64,000 nt of DNA from Nitrospirota bacterium (lineage in GTDB: Bacteria > Nitrospirota > Thermodesulfovibrionia > UBA6902): the NCBI GenBank assembly GCA_016207885.1, contig JACQZE010000023.1:62001-126000 (forward strand), given 5' to 3'. The notes beneath the pieces are model-generated. The model worked only from the letters and a program-made list of their open reading frames with translations. It ran no database searches and was not told where the DNA came from. Position numbers and translations under genes: made by a program. This document shows, in pieces, positions 31,060-40,263 of the stretch. The stretch's first letter is position 1. Every line of letters begins with the position of its first letter.

Positions 31060-31519
31060 GGGAGACGTGTCTAGTTTCTTGGGAAAATATTATAACACGC
31101 TGGATCCGAAGGGAAGGATAATCATCCCCGCGCCTTTTCGTGAGATCCTCTCGTCTGCCAAAAATACCAAGCTGATAATTGCAAACGATGCGTTCGACCA
31201 CTGTCTCTGTGCTTATCCGGTGGAAGAGTGGGGCAATCTGGTAAACAGGGTAAAAGATAAACCGCAGACAATGGACTCGGTGAAGTACTTCATGCGCAGG
31301 GTCGTGGGCTCTGCCGTTGAGTGTGAACTTGACAAGCAGGGCAGGATACAGATCCCGTCTGCCTTGCGTGTAGATGCGGGGCTCAGCAGTGAAGTTGTTG
31401 TTATGGGACAGGGCAGCAAGATAGAGATATGGGAAAAGAATGCGCTTGAAGTGGTTGCCGACCCGGCGAAGATAGACACAAAGGCATTCAAGGAAGAGCT
31501 TTCAGGCCTTGGAATATAA
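31055..31519 (+). CDS. mraZ: MraZ transcriptional regulator
   Basis: About 154 residues. Two SpoVT/AbrB-like halves, each with D-x3-R: DPKGRIIIPAPFRE and DKQGRIQIPSALR. It controls the dcw operon. The start is GTG; 31055, 31058 and 31067 are all possible, with GGAGGG at 31047-31052 favouring 31058. The protein opening SSFLGKYYNTLD matches the family start near 31067. First gene of the cluster, directly next to rsmH. Confidence 0.92.
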   Translation: MVGDVSSFLGKYYNTLDPKGRIIIPAPFREILSSAKNTKLIIANDAFDHCLCAYPVEEWGNLVNRVKDKPQTMDSVKYFMRRVVGSAVECELDKQGRIQIPSALRVDAGLSSEVVVMGQGSKIEIWEKNALEVVADPAKIDTKAFKEELSGLGI

Positions 31520-32395
31520 ATGGCTATCACTCATGTCCCGGTCATGCCGGGGGAGGTTTTAGAGGCATTGAACATAAAAGATTCAGGAATATACGTGGAT
31601 GCGACAGTCGGACTTGGCGGGCATGCCGAGTTGATTTTAAATAATGCAAAAGTGGGCGCTTTGATAGGGATCGACAGAGACGAGGCGGCGATTGAGTCAG
31701 CGAGGGAGAGGCTGAAGGACTTCACGAATGTTTACTTTGCAAAAGAGAGTTTTTCAAACATAAAGGCCGCGGTCAGCAGCCTTGGTTACGGGGCGGTTGA
31801 CGGCATACTGCTTGATATCGGGGTCTCTACCATGCAGCTTAAGGCCGATGGCAGGGGCTTCAGCTTTATGAAAGATGAGCCTCTTGATATGAGAATGGAC
31901 AAGAGCCAGAAACTTTCTGCCAAAGAGGTCGTCAACAGCTACCACGAAAAGGATCTGGCGGATTTGATCTTTGTTTTCGGAGAAGAGAGGTTCAGCAGAA
32001 GGATCGCAAAGGCGATAGTTAATGAGAGAAGGAAGAAGCGTATCGAGACCTGCAGTGAACTGGCTGCAATAATAGAAAATTCGCTCAAAGGCAGAGGCAG
32101 GATACACCCTGCCACAAAGACTTTTCAGGCTCTCAGGATCGAGGTAAATAAAGAGCTTGATGAGCTTTCAGCCGGAATAAGTTCAGGAGCGGATATGCTC
32201 AATCCCGGCGGAAGGCTCTGCGTTCTCTCCTATCATTCGCTTGAGGACAGGATCGTAAAGAACGCGTTCAAGAAACTGGCAAATGATGGCATATTCCATA
32301 TCATCACAAGAAAACCTCTTGTCGCAAGCCGGCAGGAGATAAGATCAAACCCTCCATCAAGGAGTGCAAAACTCAGGGTAGCGGAGAGGATATGA
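31520..32395 (+). CDS. rsmH: 16S rRNA (cytosine1402-N4) methyltransferase
   Basis: 291 residues. HVPVMPGEVLEAL at the start, VDATVGLGGHAELIL (SAM motif) and ALRIEVNKELDEL are diagnostic. It methylates C1402 of 16S rRNA. It begins directly after the mraZ stop and overlaps ftsL as ATGA. Confidence 0.95.
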   Translation: MAITHVPVMPGEVLEALNIKDSGIYVDATVGLGGHAELILNNAKVGALIGIDRDEAAIESARERLKDFTNVYFAKESFSNIKAAVSSLGYGAVDGILLDIGVSTMQLKADGRGFSFMKDEPLDMRMDKSQKLSAKEVVNSYHEKDLADLIFVFGEERFSRRIAKAIVNERRKKRIETCSELAAIIENSLKGRGRIHPATKTFQALRIEVNKELDELSAGISSGADMLNPGGRLCVLSYHSLEDRIVKNAFKKLANDGIFHIITRKPLVASRQEIRSNPPSRSAKLRVAERI

Positions 32396-32724
32396 CGACA
32401 AGAAGATCAAAGAAGAAAAAATGGACGCTTCTGAAGTTCAGCCTTTTCATTTATTTTGTTGCAGGGTTATTTACTCTCATATGGTTCAGGACCCAGGTTG
32501 TTTCTCTTGAGTATGAGCTCGGGTCGCTGAATCAGCAGAAGACGAGCCTTATGCGCGAACAGAAGCTTGTCACCGCCAACAGGGCGAATTTCTATTCGGC
32601 CCAGAATATCGAAGCGACGGCGGTCAATGTTCTCGGCATGAGTCCTCCGGACAGAAAGAACATCTTCTATGTAGGCAGAACAGAAGAGGCAGGCCTTTAT
32701 AAAGTGGCTATGGAAAAACCATAA
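32392..32724 (+). CDS. ftsL: Cell division protein FtsL
   Basis: 110 residues. One membrane helix (about 15-35, FSLFIYFVAGLFTLIWF), then a coiled coil (SLEYELGSLNQQKTSLMREQ). Small bitopic protein of the FtsQLB subcomplex. Identity rests on topology and its fixed position between rsmH and ftsI, since sequence is poorly conserved. A 155-bp gap without a visible gene follows it. Confidence 0.85.
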   Translation: MTTRRSKKKKWTLLKFSLFIYFVAGLFTLIWFRTQVVSLEYELGSLNQQKTSLMREQKLVTANRANFYSAQNIEATAVNVLGMSPPDRKNIFYVGRTEEAGLYKVAMEKP

Positions 32725-32879
32725 CCATTGGTTTTATTAATATTGCAGAAGTCAGCGGTCAGTTACTGCGGGTACGGAATGAGAGACACGGCATCAACAA
32801 ACATGTAGAAGCAAGCGGGTGTTTGTAGAGGATGATATCTGATTCCTATCCCTGAGGCCTTAATATTCCGGTATAGGAA

Positions 32880-34682
32880 ATGGTTAATAACAGAAGAAAG
32901 AGAAATGACGACACCAGAAAGCTGTGGGATGAAGACCCTGAAATTCCGCAGCTTCAAAAGTCCAGGAAGAGGGCCTTCATTCTGGCAACCTTCATTGTTT
33001 TCAGTTTTTTCATAATATCCATCCGCCTTTTTGACCTTATGGTACTGCAGCATGAATCGTTGTCCAAAAAGGCGAGACAGCAATATCTGAGGTCCAAGAC
33101 ATTAAAGCCCCAGAGAGGGGTTATATGGGACAGGAACACGAAGGAGATGGCGATCAATATTGAGACCGACTCTCTGTTCGCGGTCCCGTCTGAAGTAGAT
33201 GATATAGCGGCGCTTTCATCAAAGCTTGCCCCTGTCATAAAGGTCTCAGCCAATGATCTCAATACAACTTTCATCGCAAAGAAAGATAAGGATTTTGTCT
33301 GGCTTTTAAGAAAGATGGATGAAGAGACTTCCCGCAATGTCAGTTCCCTGAAGGCCAGAGAAAGGTTGATAAAGGAGATCGGCCTGGTGACAGAGACAAA
33401 GCGCTATTACCCTAAAGGGCAGACCGCCTCTCATCTCCTGGGCTATACGAATATTGACAATAAAGGCATCTCCGGCCTTGAACTCACATATGATGAATAT
33501 ATGAGGGGCGAGGAGAAGAAGGTCTCAGGCGGCAGAGACGCGCGAGGCAATAAACTTTCACAGGGGTTGGAGGACAGCTTATCCGGGAACAGCATATTGC
33601 TTACCATTGATGAGGGCCTTCAGTATATCGTTGAGCGGGAGTTATCAAGGGCCATGACAGATTGGCAGGCGGCGGCGGCGGTAGCGATCATGATGAACCC
33701 GATGACAGGCGAGATACTCGCAATGGCCAACAGGCCTGCTTACGACCCGAACTTTCCCAAGGAATCGACAGATTCTGAAAGGCGAAACAGGGGGGTCACA
33801 GACATGTATGAGCCCGGATCCACCTTGAAGGCTGTTCTTGCTTCTGCCGCTTTTGAGGAAGGCGCGGTGAAGCTGGATCAGCAGTTCGATTGTTCAAGAG
33901 GATTTATCGTGGTCGGCGGCAAGCCGATAAAAGATGTGCACAGAAATGGCGTGCTTACCTTTCAGAATGTCATAAAGAAATCATCGAATGTCGGGTCGAT
34001 CCAGATAGGGATGAGGCTTGGAAAGGAAAAATATTACAGCTATCTGAAGAAGTTTGGATTCGGCGACAAGAGCGGCATAGATATGCCGGGAGAGGCAGGC
34101 GGAATGCTCAGGGCGCCGGCTAAATGGTCCGGCACTTCCATCGGCGCGATTTCAATAGGGCAGGAGATAGGTGTAACGCCCCTTCAGCTTGTCAGGGCTT
34201 ATTCGGCAATCGCAAACGGCGGGTTTCTCATGAAGCCGTATATAGTATCCGAGATAATCTCCGATACGGGAGAGGTCATTAAAAAAAATGATCCTGTAAT
34301 AGTAGAGAGGGTGATATCGGCCCGTACGGCAGGGGTTATCACAGACATTCTAAAAGGGGTCACTGAAGAAGGGGGCACCGGCAAGAACGCCGAGATCACA
34401 GGCAACCTGGTCGCAGGAAAGACAGGCACGGCGCAGAAGGTCGACCCTGATACCGGAAGGTATTCCAAGGACAAGTTCATCAGCTCATTTGTCGGGTTTG
34501 CTCCGGCAGATAAACCTGAGATAGCTCTTGTAGTAGTCGTTTATGAACCTAAAGGCGCTACTTACGGCGGGGTGGTGGCTGCCCCTGTTTTCAAGAGGAT
34601 AGTTGAGAACGCGTTTGCTTATCTTAATATCCCGATGGAAAGCGATAAGAACCACATACTTCTTGTCAAGAGTTCCCGTTAG
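32880..34682 (+). CDS. ftsI: Septal peptidoglycan transpeptidase FtsI (PBP3)
   Basis: 600 residues. One N-terminal helix (about 32-52), a pedestal domain, then a transpeptidase domain with S314-TLK, S368-SN and KTGTAQK. It crosslinks septal peptidoglycan. There is no PASTA domain, as in Gram-negative forms. AGGA precedes the ATG. Confidence 0.95.
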   Translation: MVNNRRKRNDDTRKLWDEDPEIPQLQKSRKRAFILATFIVFSFFIISIRLFDLMVLQHESLSKKARQQYLRSKTLKPQRGVIWDRNTKEMAINIETDSLFAVPSEVDDIAALSSKLAPVIKVSANDLNTTFIAKKDKDFVWLLRKMDEETSRNVSSLKARERLIKEIGLVTETKRYYPKGQTASHLLGYTNIDNKGISGLELTYDEYMRGEEKKVSGGRDARGNKLSQGLEDSLSGNSILLTIDEGLQYIVERELSRAMTDWQAAAAVAIMMNPMTGEILAMANRPAYDPNFPKESTDSERRNRGVTDMYEPGSTLKAVLASAAFEEGAVKLDQQFDCSRGFIVVGGKPIKDVHRNGVLTFQNVIKKSSNVGSIQIGMRLGKEKYYSYLKKFGFGDKSGIDMPGEAGGMLRAPAKWSGTSIGAISIGQEIGVTPLQLVRAYSAIANGGFLMKPYIVSEIISDTGEVIKKNDPVIVERVISARTAGVITDILKGVTEEGGTGKNAEITGNLVAGKTGTAQKVDPDTGRYSKDKFISSFVGFAPADKPEIALVVVVYEPKGATYGGVVAAPVFKRIVENAFAYLNIPMESDKNHILLVKSSR

Positions 34683-34728
34683 AAAACCGCTGTCTCTAAC
34701 GGAATTTGAAAATATTTTTCTAACGGGA
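34674..34728 (+). promoter_or_regulatory. 13-bp stem hairpin between ftsI and murE
   Basis: TCCCGTTAGAAAA (34674-34686) and TTTTCTAACGGGA (34716-34728) are perfect inverse copies around a 29-base loop. The left arm covers the ftsI stop codon and the right arm the region just before the murE ATG. A third TCTAACGG word lies in the loop. The RNA stem could limit murE initiation or coordinate the two genes; this is an inference. Confidence 0.5.
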
Positions 34729-34731
34729 TAA

Positions 34732-36213
34732 ATGATAATAGCGGATTTATTACAAGGACTGGAGATAAAGGAGAGAGAGGGCCCGTTAGATACCGAGATC
34801 ATGGGGATAGCCTATGATTCCAGGTCAGCAGACAAAGGTTTTTTATTCGTGGCGATAAAGGGCCTCTCTTTCAATGGCGACGATTTTATAAAAGACGCGA
34901 TAAACAGGGGTGCAGCAGCGGTAATAACTGAAAGGCCTATTGCAGATATGTATGCTTCATATCCGCCTTCTCTGCTGAGCGGAGTGACCTGTATCGAGGT
35001 CCATGACAGCAGAAGCGCGCTGGCTTCAATATCCGCGCGGTTTTACAGAGAGCCTTCAAAAAGTATCTCTCTTATAGGCATAACCGGCACGAACGGAAAG
35101 ACAACTACAAGTTATATAACAAAAAGCATAATCGAAGCCTGTGGCAAAAAGGCAGGCCTGCTCGGCACAATCCAGTACATAGCCGGCGAGACAAAAAAGG
35201 CGGAGCGGACCACGCCTGAGTCTTTAGACCTGCAGAGATATCTCAGGGAGATGCTGGATAACGGTATGGAATACGCGGTGATAGAGGTCTCTTCGCACGC
35301 GCTTGCCCTTCAGAGGGTTGAACAATGTGTCTTTAAAGCTGCGGCATTTACAAATTTTACACAGGATCATCTTGATTTTCATGGTTCAATGGATAACTAC
35401 TTTCTCGCGAAAGACAAGCTCTTTAATTACCTTGATGAAGAAGGCACGGCAGTGCTTAACTGGGACGACCCCGCGGTAAGGGAGGTTGAGGAAAGGCTGA
35501 ACTGTAATATTGTTACATGCGGCCTTCTGGAAGGCGCAACCATAAGGGCGGAGAATATTGATGACAGCGCCGGCCTCTCTTTTGACCTGATCACACCGGG
35601 AGGCAGGTTCAGGGCCGGGTCTGAATTTATCGGACGCTTCAATGTCTATAACATCCTGATCTCTGCGGGCATAGCATACGCGCTCGGCATAGGAGAAGAT
35701 GCCATACTCAAAGGTATTGCTGAAGCAAGGCCGGTCAGCGGCCGCTTTGAGAGGGTTGATGAAGGCCAGGATTTTTTATGCATTGTTGATTATGCCCATA
35801 CTGATGACGCGCTGAAGGCTGTGATAAATGAGGCAAGGATGATAACAAAGGGGAGGGTCATAACACTCTTCGGGTGCGGCGGCGACAGGGACAGGACAAA
35901 GAGAGAGCTTATGGGCGATGCGGCCTCAGAGTTGAGTGACCTTGTTATCGTGACCTCTGACAATCCGAGAACTGAAGGCCCGCTTCAAATAATCAGCGAT
36001 ATTGTTAAAGGCATTAAAAAGAAGAACCATATGGAAGTGCCTGACAGGACTGAGGCTATAAACAAGGCTGTCTCCATGGCAGAGGCCGGTGATGTGCTGC
36101 TTATCGCAGGCAAGGGGCATGAGGATTATCAGGAGATAAGCGGCATACGCTATCCTTTCAGCGATAAGGAAGTATTGAGAGAGGCTTTGAAAAATATAAA
36201 AGAAAAAAAGTAA
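34732..36213 (+). CDS. murE: UDP-MurNAc-tripeptide synthetase (meso-DAP adding)
   Basis: 493 residues. P-loop GITGTNGKTTTSY, VIEVSSHALAL and the DNPR motif (TSDNPRTEGP) that selects meso-diaminopimelate. It adds the third residue of the stem peptide. GHEDYQEI near the C-terminus is also typical. GGGA is the only SD-like element and lies in the hairpin arm. Confidence 0.95.
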   Translation: MIIADLLQGLEIKEREGPLDTEIMGIAYDSRSADKGFLFVAIKGLSFNGDDFIKDAINRGAAAVITERPIADMYASYPPSLLSGVTCIEVHDSRSALASISARFYREPSKSISLIGITGTNGKTTTSYITKSIIEACGKKAGLLGTIQYIAGETKKAERTTPESLDLQRYLREMLDNGMEYAVIEVSSHALALQRVEQCVFKAAAFTNFTQDHLDFHGSMDNYFLAKDKLFNYLDEEGTAVLNWDDPAVREVEERLNCNIVTCGLLEGATIRAENIDDSAGLSFDLITPGGRFRAGSEFIGRFNVYNILISAGIAYALGIGEDAILKGIAEARPVSGRFERVDEGQDFLCIVDYAHTDDALKAVINEARMITKGRVITLFGCGGDRDRTKRELMGDAASELSDLVIVTSDNPRTEGPLQIISDIVKGIKKKNHMEVPDRTEAINKAVSMAEAGDVLLIAGKGHEDYQEISGIRYPFSDKEVLREALKNIKEKK

Positions 36214-36230
36214 CGAACTCGTAAAAAGTT

Positions 36231-36308
36231 GTCATTCTGGCTTGTCCAGAATCTGTTTTCGAAAGTTTTCGGGGATTGCAAGAAAGATTCTGGACAAGCC
36301 AGAATGAC
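36231..36308. repeat. Family B palindromic repeat, copy B2
   Basis: GTCATTCTGGCTTGTCCAGA and its inverse TCTGGACAAGCCAGAATGAC bound a 35-base centre. Between murE and murF. The longest frame of murF runs through this repeat, which gives a false N-terminal extension. Confidence 0.9.
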
Positions 36309-36336
36309 AGAAATATGGAATTGTAATTTATATAAA

Positions 36337-37707
36337 ATGGAAGGATTGACAGTGGAAAAGGTCATAGAGGCGACAGAAGGAAGGCTCATAGCAGGAGACG
36401 GCGGAGCCTTCACCGGTGTATCAATTGATACACGCACGATCAAAGAGGGAGATCTCTTTTTTGCCATAAGGGGCGATAGGTTTGACGGCCATGACTTTCT
36501 AAAAGATGCGTTCAGCAGGTGCATGGGCGCTGTAGTGGATACCGAACCATTATCGATCCCTGAAAGCAAAGCCGTTGTGCATGTGGGCGACACCTTAAAG
36601 GCGCTGCAGGACCTGGCGCACTTTATAAGGAAAGAGCGGGATATACCTGTTATAGCAATAACAGGCAGTAACGGCAAGACGACCACAAAAGAGATGACAT
36701 ATGCGATCCTTTCACAAAGGTACAGGGTCTTAAAGAATGAGGGCAACCTTAACAACCATATCGGCCTGCCGCTCACGCTTACGAGGCTTGCAAAGGACGA
36801 TGACGCGGCTGTGCTGGAGTTGGGCATGAACGCCCCTGGAGAGATAAGGAGGCTGTGCGAGATATCCCTTCCGACACATGGTGTTGTGACAAATATAGGC
36901 ACCGCGCATCTCGGCATGTTAGGCAGCAGGGAGGCGATAAGGAGCGCAAAGCTTGAGATACTGCCCGGGCTTGGAGTTGCGGTGCTGAATGCGGATGATG
37001 ATCTTTTAATGTCAGGCATAAAGGGATTTAAAGGGGAGGTAATCACCTTCGCAATAAAGAAGGACGCGCATGTGACGGCAAAGGATCTTCGCCTGACAGA
37101 AGATGGAAGCGCTTTTACGCTCTGCATAAAGGATAAAGGCAGTGTAGGGATCGCACTGAAAGTTCACGGCATCTTTAATGTTTATAACGCGCTTGCGGCT
37201 GCTGCTGTATCTTCTTCGCTCGGCATACCGCTTTCAGCTGTAAAGCCAGCGCTTGAGAATTACAGGCCGTTCTCCATGAGGTTTGAGGTCATGAAGTTCG
37301 GGGAGATAACATTGATCAATGACGCATACAACGCTAACCCGGCCTCAATGAAAGAATCATTAAAAGAGATGGCAGCAATGGGTGATGGAAGCAGGCTTGT
37401 AGCTGTGCTTGGTGATATGTTTGAGCTCGGCGATTTCTCTGAAGTTGCCCACAGGGAGCTCGGGAATACGCTTTCTGAAATGGGCATAGATGTATTTGCA
37501 GCTGTAGGAGAATTGATGAATTTTGCCGCTGATGAATATATAAAAGCAAGAGGAGAAAAACCGTCCCTTGTTTACAGGTTCAGCAGCTCCGGCGAGGCTG
37601 GTGAGAATATCATGGATATTCTAAAACCGGGAGATACTGTTTTATTCAAGGGGTCGCGTTCGATGAAATTAGAGAACGCCATAAGAGGTGTCAGGCATGC
37701 TGTATAA
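36337..37707 (+). CDS. murF: UDP-MurNAc-tripeptide-D-Ala-D-Ala ligase
   Basis: 456 residues from ATG 36337 (MEGLTVEKVIEA). P-loop ITGSNGKTTTKEM and NDAYNANPASMKESL are diagnostic. It adds D-Ala-D-Ala. A GTG at 36352 with GGAAGG ahead is an alternative start that would remove five residues. The extra upstream frame is repeat-derived. Confidence 0.93.
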   Translation: MEGLTVEKVIEATEGRLIAGDGGAFTGVSIDTRTIKEGDLFFAIRGDRFDGHDFLKDAFSRCMGAVVDTEPLSIPESKAVVHVGDTLKALQDLAHFIRKERDIPVIAITGSNGKTTTKEMTYAILSQRYRVLKNEGNLNNHIGLPLTLTRLAKDDDAAVLELGMNAPGEIRRLCEISLPTHGVVTNIGTAHLGMLGSREAIRSAKLEILPGLGVAVLNADDDLLMSGIKGFKGEVITFAIKKDAHVTAKDLRLTEDGSAFTLCIKDKGSVGIALKVHGIFNVYNALAAAAVSSSLGIPLSAVKPALENYRPFSMRFEVMKFGEITLINDAYNANPASMKESLKEMAAMGDGSRLVAVLGDMFELGDFSEVAHRELGNTLSEMGIDVFAAVGELMNFAADEYIKARGEKPSLVYRFSSSGEAGENIMDILKPGDTVLFKGSRSMKLENAIRGVRHAV

Positions 37708-38779
37708 ATTACTTTATTCATTGAGTGAATATTATTCACCGTTAAATGTCTTCAGGTACATTACATTCAGGACCGCGCTTGCGATCATTACGTCTCTGAC
37801 AATATGTTTTATCTTTGCCCCATGGCTTATAGGAAAGCTGAAGAAGCTGCATTATACCCAGTATGTGAGGGATGACGGCCCCAAGACTCACCTCGGCAAG
37901 ACAGGCACCCCTACAATGGGCGGCATTCTTATAATCTTATCGGTCGTCGTCAGTGTTCTGCTCTGGGCTGACCTGAGCAACAAGTACATACTCATAATGC
38001 TCCTTTCGATCCTCGGCTTCGGCATTATCGGACTGGTTGATGATTACATCAAGCTGATGAAGGCGAATTCAAGAGGCCTGAGCGCATGGTATAAATTCAG
38101 CGCGCAGATAGTGCTTGCGCTTCTGATAGGGATGGTCTTTTACTACAACCCTCAAGACCCGAATATAACAAAACTGAGCATACCCTTCTTTAAGAACTGG
38201 CTCATTGACCTCGGATGGTTCTATATACCTTTTGCCATACTTGTAATTGTCGGGTCATCCAACGCTGTTAACCTGACAGACGGGATTGACGGACTTGCTA
38301 TCGGGCTTGTCGGGATCGCGACCCTTGCAAACGGGGCGCTTGTGTATATCTCAGGCCATGCGGGATTTTCAGAATACCTTCATCTTCTTTTCCTTCCCGG
38401 CACGGGTGAGCTTACAGTATTCTGCGGCGCGCTCTTCGGCGCCTCGCTCGGTTTTCTCTGGTATAACAGCTATCCGGCAGAGGTCTTTATGGGCGATGTG
38501 GGCTCGTTAGGATTGGGCGGCGCGTTAGGGACGCTTGCGGTCATTACAAAACATGAGATCGTTCTTGCGATCGTCGGCGGGATATTTGTTATAGAGACAT
38601 TTTCAGTGATAATACAGGTCGCGTCATTCAAGCTGACAGGCAAACGCGTCTTTAAGATGGCGCCCATTCACCATCATTTTGAACTTAAAGGCTGGCCCGA
38701 GCCCAAGGTCATTGTAAGGTTCTGGATAGTCGGCATCATACTTGCGCTCCTGAGTTTAACGACATTGAAGGTCAGATGA
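37697..38779 (+). CDS. mraY: Phospho-MurNAc-pentapeptide transferase
   Basis: 360 residues with ten hydrophobic segments. DDGPKTHLGKTGTPTMGG, GLVDDYIKLMK, NAVNLTDGIDGLAIG and the HHHFELKGWPE loop identify MraY. It forms lipid I at the inner membrane. ATG 37697 with GAGGTG ahead is chosen; a GTG three codons earlier also exists. It overlaps the murF end and the murD start (ATGA). Confidence 0.95.
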   Translation: MLYKLLYSLSEYYSPLNVFRYITFRTALAIITSLTICFIFAPWLIGKLKKLHYTQYVRDDGPKTHLGKTGTPTMGGILIILSVVVSVLLWADLSNKYILIMLLSILGFGIIGLVDDYIKLMKANSRGLSAWYKFSAQIVLALLIGMVFYYNPQDPNITKLSIPFFKNWLIDLGWFYIPFAILVIVGSSNAVNLTDGIDGLAIGLVGIATLANGALVYISGHAGFSEYLHLLFLPGTGELTVFCGALFGASLGFLWYNSYPAEVFMGDVGSLGLGGALGTLAVITKHEIVLAIVGGIFVIETFSVIIQVASFKLTGKRVFKMAPIHHHFELKGWPEPKVIVRFWIVGIILALLSLTTLKVR

Positions 38780-40257
38780 TAACTGAGAAGATGGAGGTCA
38801 CAATTGACAGCCTGAAAGGCAAGAATGTCCTGGTCGTCGGGCTTGCGAGGAGCGGCACAGGCGCGGCAAACCTGCTTTCATTTTTTGGCGCGAATGTGAC
38901 GGTCACAGACACAAGGCCGCAGAGTTCACTTGAAGGCGAGATGAAAAGGCTGTCGCAGCCTGTTAAGGCTATAACAGGCGGAAATCCCGAGGAGGCGTTC
39001 CTGAGCGCTGACCTGATAGTCGTGAGCCCCGGCGTACCGATGAAGATATCTCCCATAGTTAATGCGATGAAGAGAGGGGTTCCGGTAATAGGCGAGCTTG
39101 AGCTTGCCTATGAAATAATAAAAAGTCATAAGTCCAAAGTTAAGGGTCAATCACCTGGTATCATCGGGATAACAGGCACGAACGGCAAATCAACCACGAC
39201 AACGCTGATAGACCTTATGCTGAAGGAATCGGGGTTTCATACAATGCTCGGCGGCAATATAGGCGCAGCCCTGACAGAGGAGATATATAAGCTGGCATCA
39301 GCCACTTCATTCCTGAGCGATATTGATCTTATAGTTGCCGAGATATCGAGCTTTCAGCTTGAGTCTATAAAAGAGTTCAGGCCTGATGTAGCGCTGATAA
39401 TGAACATAACACCCGACCATCTTGACCGTTATGATACGCTCAGCGGCTATGCAGAAGCCAAGGAAAGGATATTCGAGAACCAGGGGGAAGGCGATTATCT
39501 GATACTTAACGCGGATGACCCTCTGCTCGGAAAGATCGAGAGCGAAAAGCTGATGTCAAAAAATGAAAGGCCTGCAGTTTTATATTTCAGCCTCAGGGAT
39601 GAGGTCGCTGGGATTTATTTTAAAGACGGAACTGTTTATTATAATCTGCCGGCAAAATTATCAGCCGTGCTTCATCCTTCCATAGGAGCAGGCAGGTCAC
39701 AGTTGATAAGTGTCAGCAAGATGAAGATACAAGGCACTCATAATCTTGAGAATGCCATGGCTGCGTCTCTGGCAGCGATCTTATCGGGTGCTTCCGCAGA
39801 TGCGGTCAGGAATGTGCTTACAAATTTCACAGGGCTTGAGCACAGGAACGAGGCCGTGCGTTTCCTTAACGGCATAACTTTTATCAATGATTCAAAGGGC
39901 ACAAATGTCGGCGCTGTTGAAAAGTCACTTGAAAATTTCGGGAGAGTGATACTTATAATGGGCGGCAGGGACAAGGGCGGCGATTTTACCGCGTTAAGGG
40001 ATCTCGTAAAAAAGAAGGTAAAGCTCCTTGTGCTTCTCGGAGAGGCGAAAGAGAAGATAGCAGAGAGCCTGGGAGATATCGTACCCGTCGAGTATGCCGA
40101 AGACATGAAGTCTGCTGTTGAGCTCTCTGTATCAAGGGCATCTGAAGGCGATACCGTGCTTCTCTCTCCCGGATGCACGAGTTTTGATATGTTCAGGGAT
40201 TTTGAAGACCGGGGCAGAATTTTTAAGGAAGCAGTAAACGCGATACGGAGTTCATAG
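38776..40257 (+). CDS. murD: UDP-MurNAc-L-Ala:D-Glu ligase
   Basis: 493 residues. VVGLARSGTGAANLL, P-loop GITGTNGKSTTTTL and NDSKGTNVGAVEKSL. It adds D-Glu to UDP-MurNAc-Ala. ATGA overlap with mraY; 6 bp before ftsW. Confidence 0.95.
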   Translation: MITEKMEVTIDSLKGKNVLVVGLARSGTGAANLLSFFGANVTVTDTRPQSSLEGEMKRLSQPVKAITGGNPEEAFLSADLIVVSPGVPMKISPIVNAMKRGVPVIGELELAYEIIKSHKSKVKGQSPGIIGITGTNGKSTTTTLIDLMLKESGFHTMLGGNIGAALTEEIYKLASATSFLSDIDLIVAEISSFQLESIKEFRPDVALIMNITPDHLDRYDTLSGYAEAKERIFENQGEGDYLILNADDPLLGKIESEKLMSKNERPAVLYFSLRDEVAGIYFKDGTVYYNLPAKLSAVLHPSIGAGRSQLISVSKMKIQGTHNLENAMAASLAAILSGASADAVRNVLTNFTGLEHRNEAVRFLNGITFINDSKGTNVGAVEKSLENFGRVILIMGGRDKGGDFTALRDLVKKKVKLLVLLGEAKEKIAESLGDIVPVEYAEDMKSAVELSVSRASEGDTVLLSPGCTSFDMFRDFEDRGRIFKEAVNAIRSS

Positions 40258-40263
40258 GCGGAT

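Noticed and set aside
36229-36336. 36-residue N-terminal extension of MurF
   Set aside because: The extension is translated family B repeat; the MurF family starts near MEGLTVEKV.
36150-37127. Long minus-strand frame opposite murF (325 codons)
   Set aside because: It is a shadow of the murF codon pattern, Ser/Pro/Leu-rich with no domain and no ribosome binding site.
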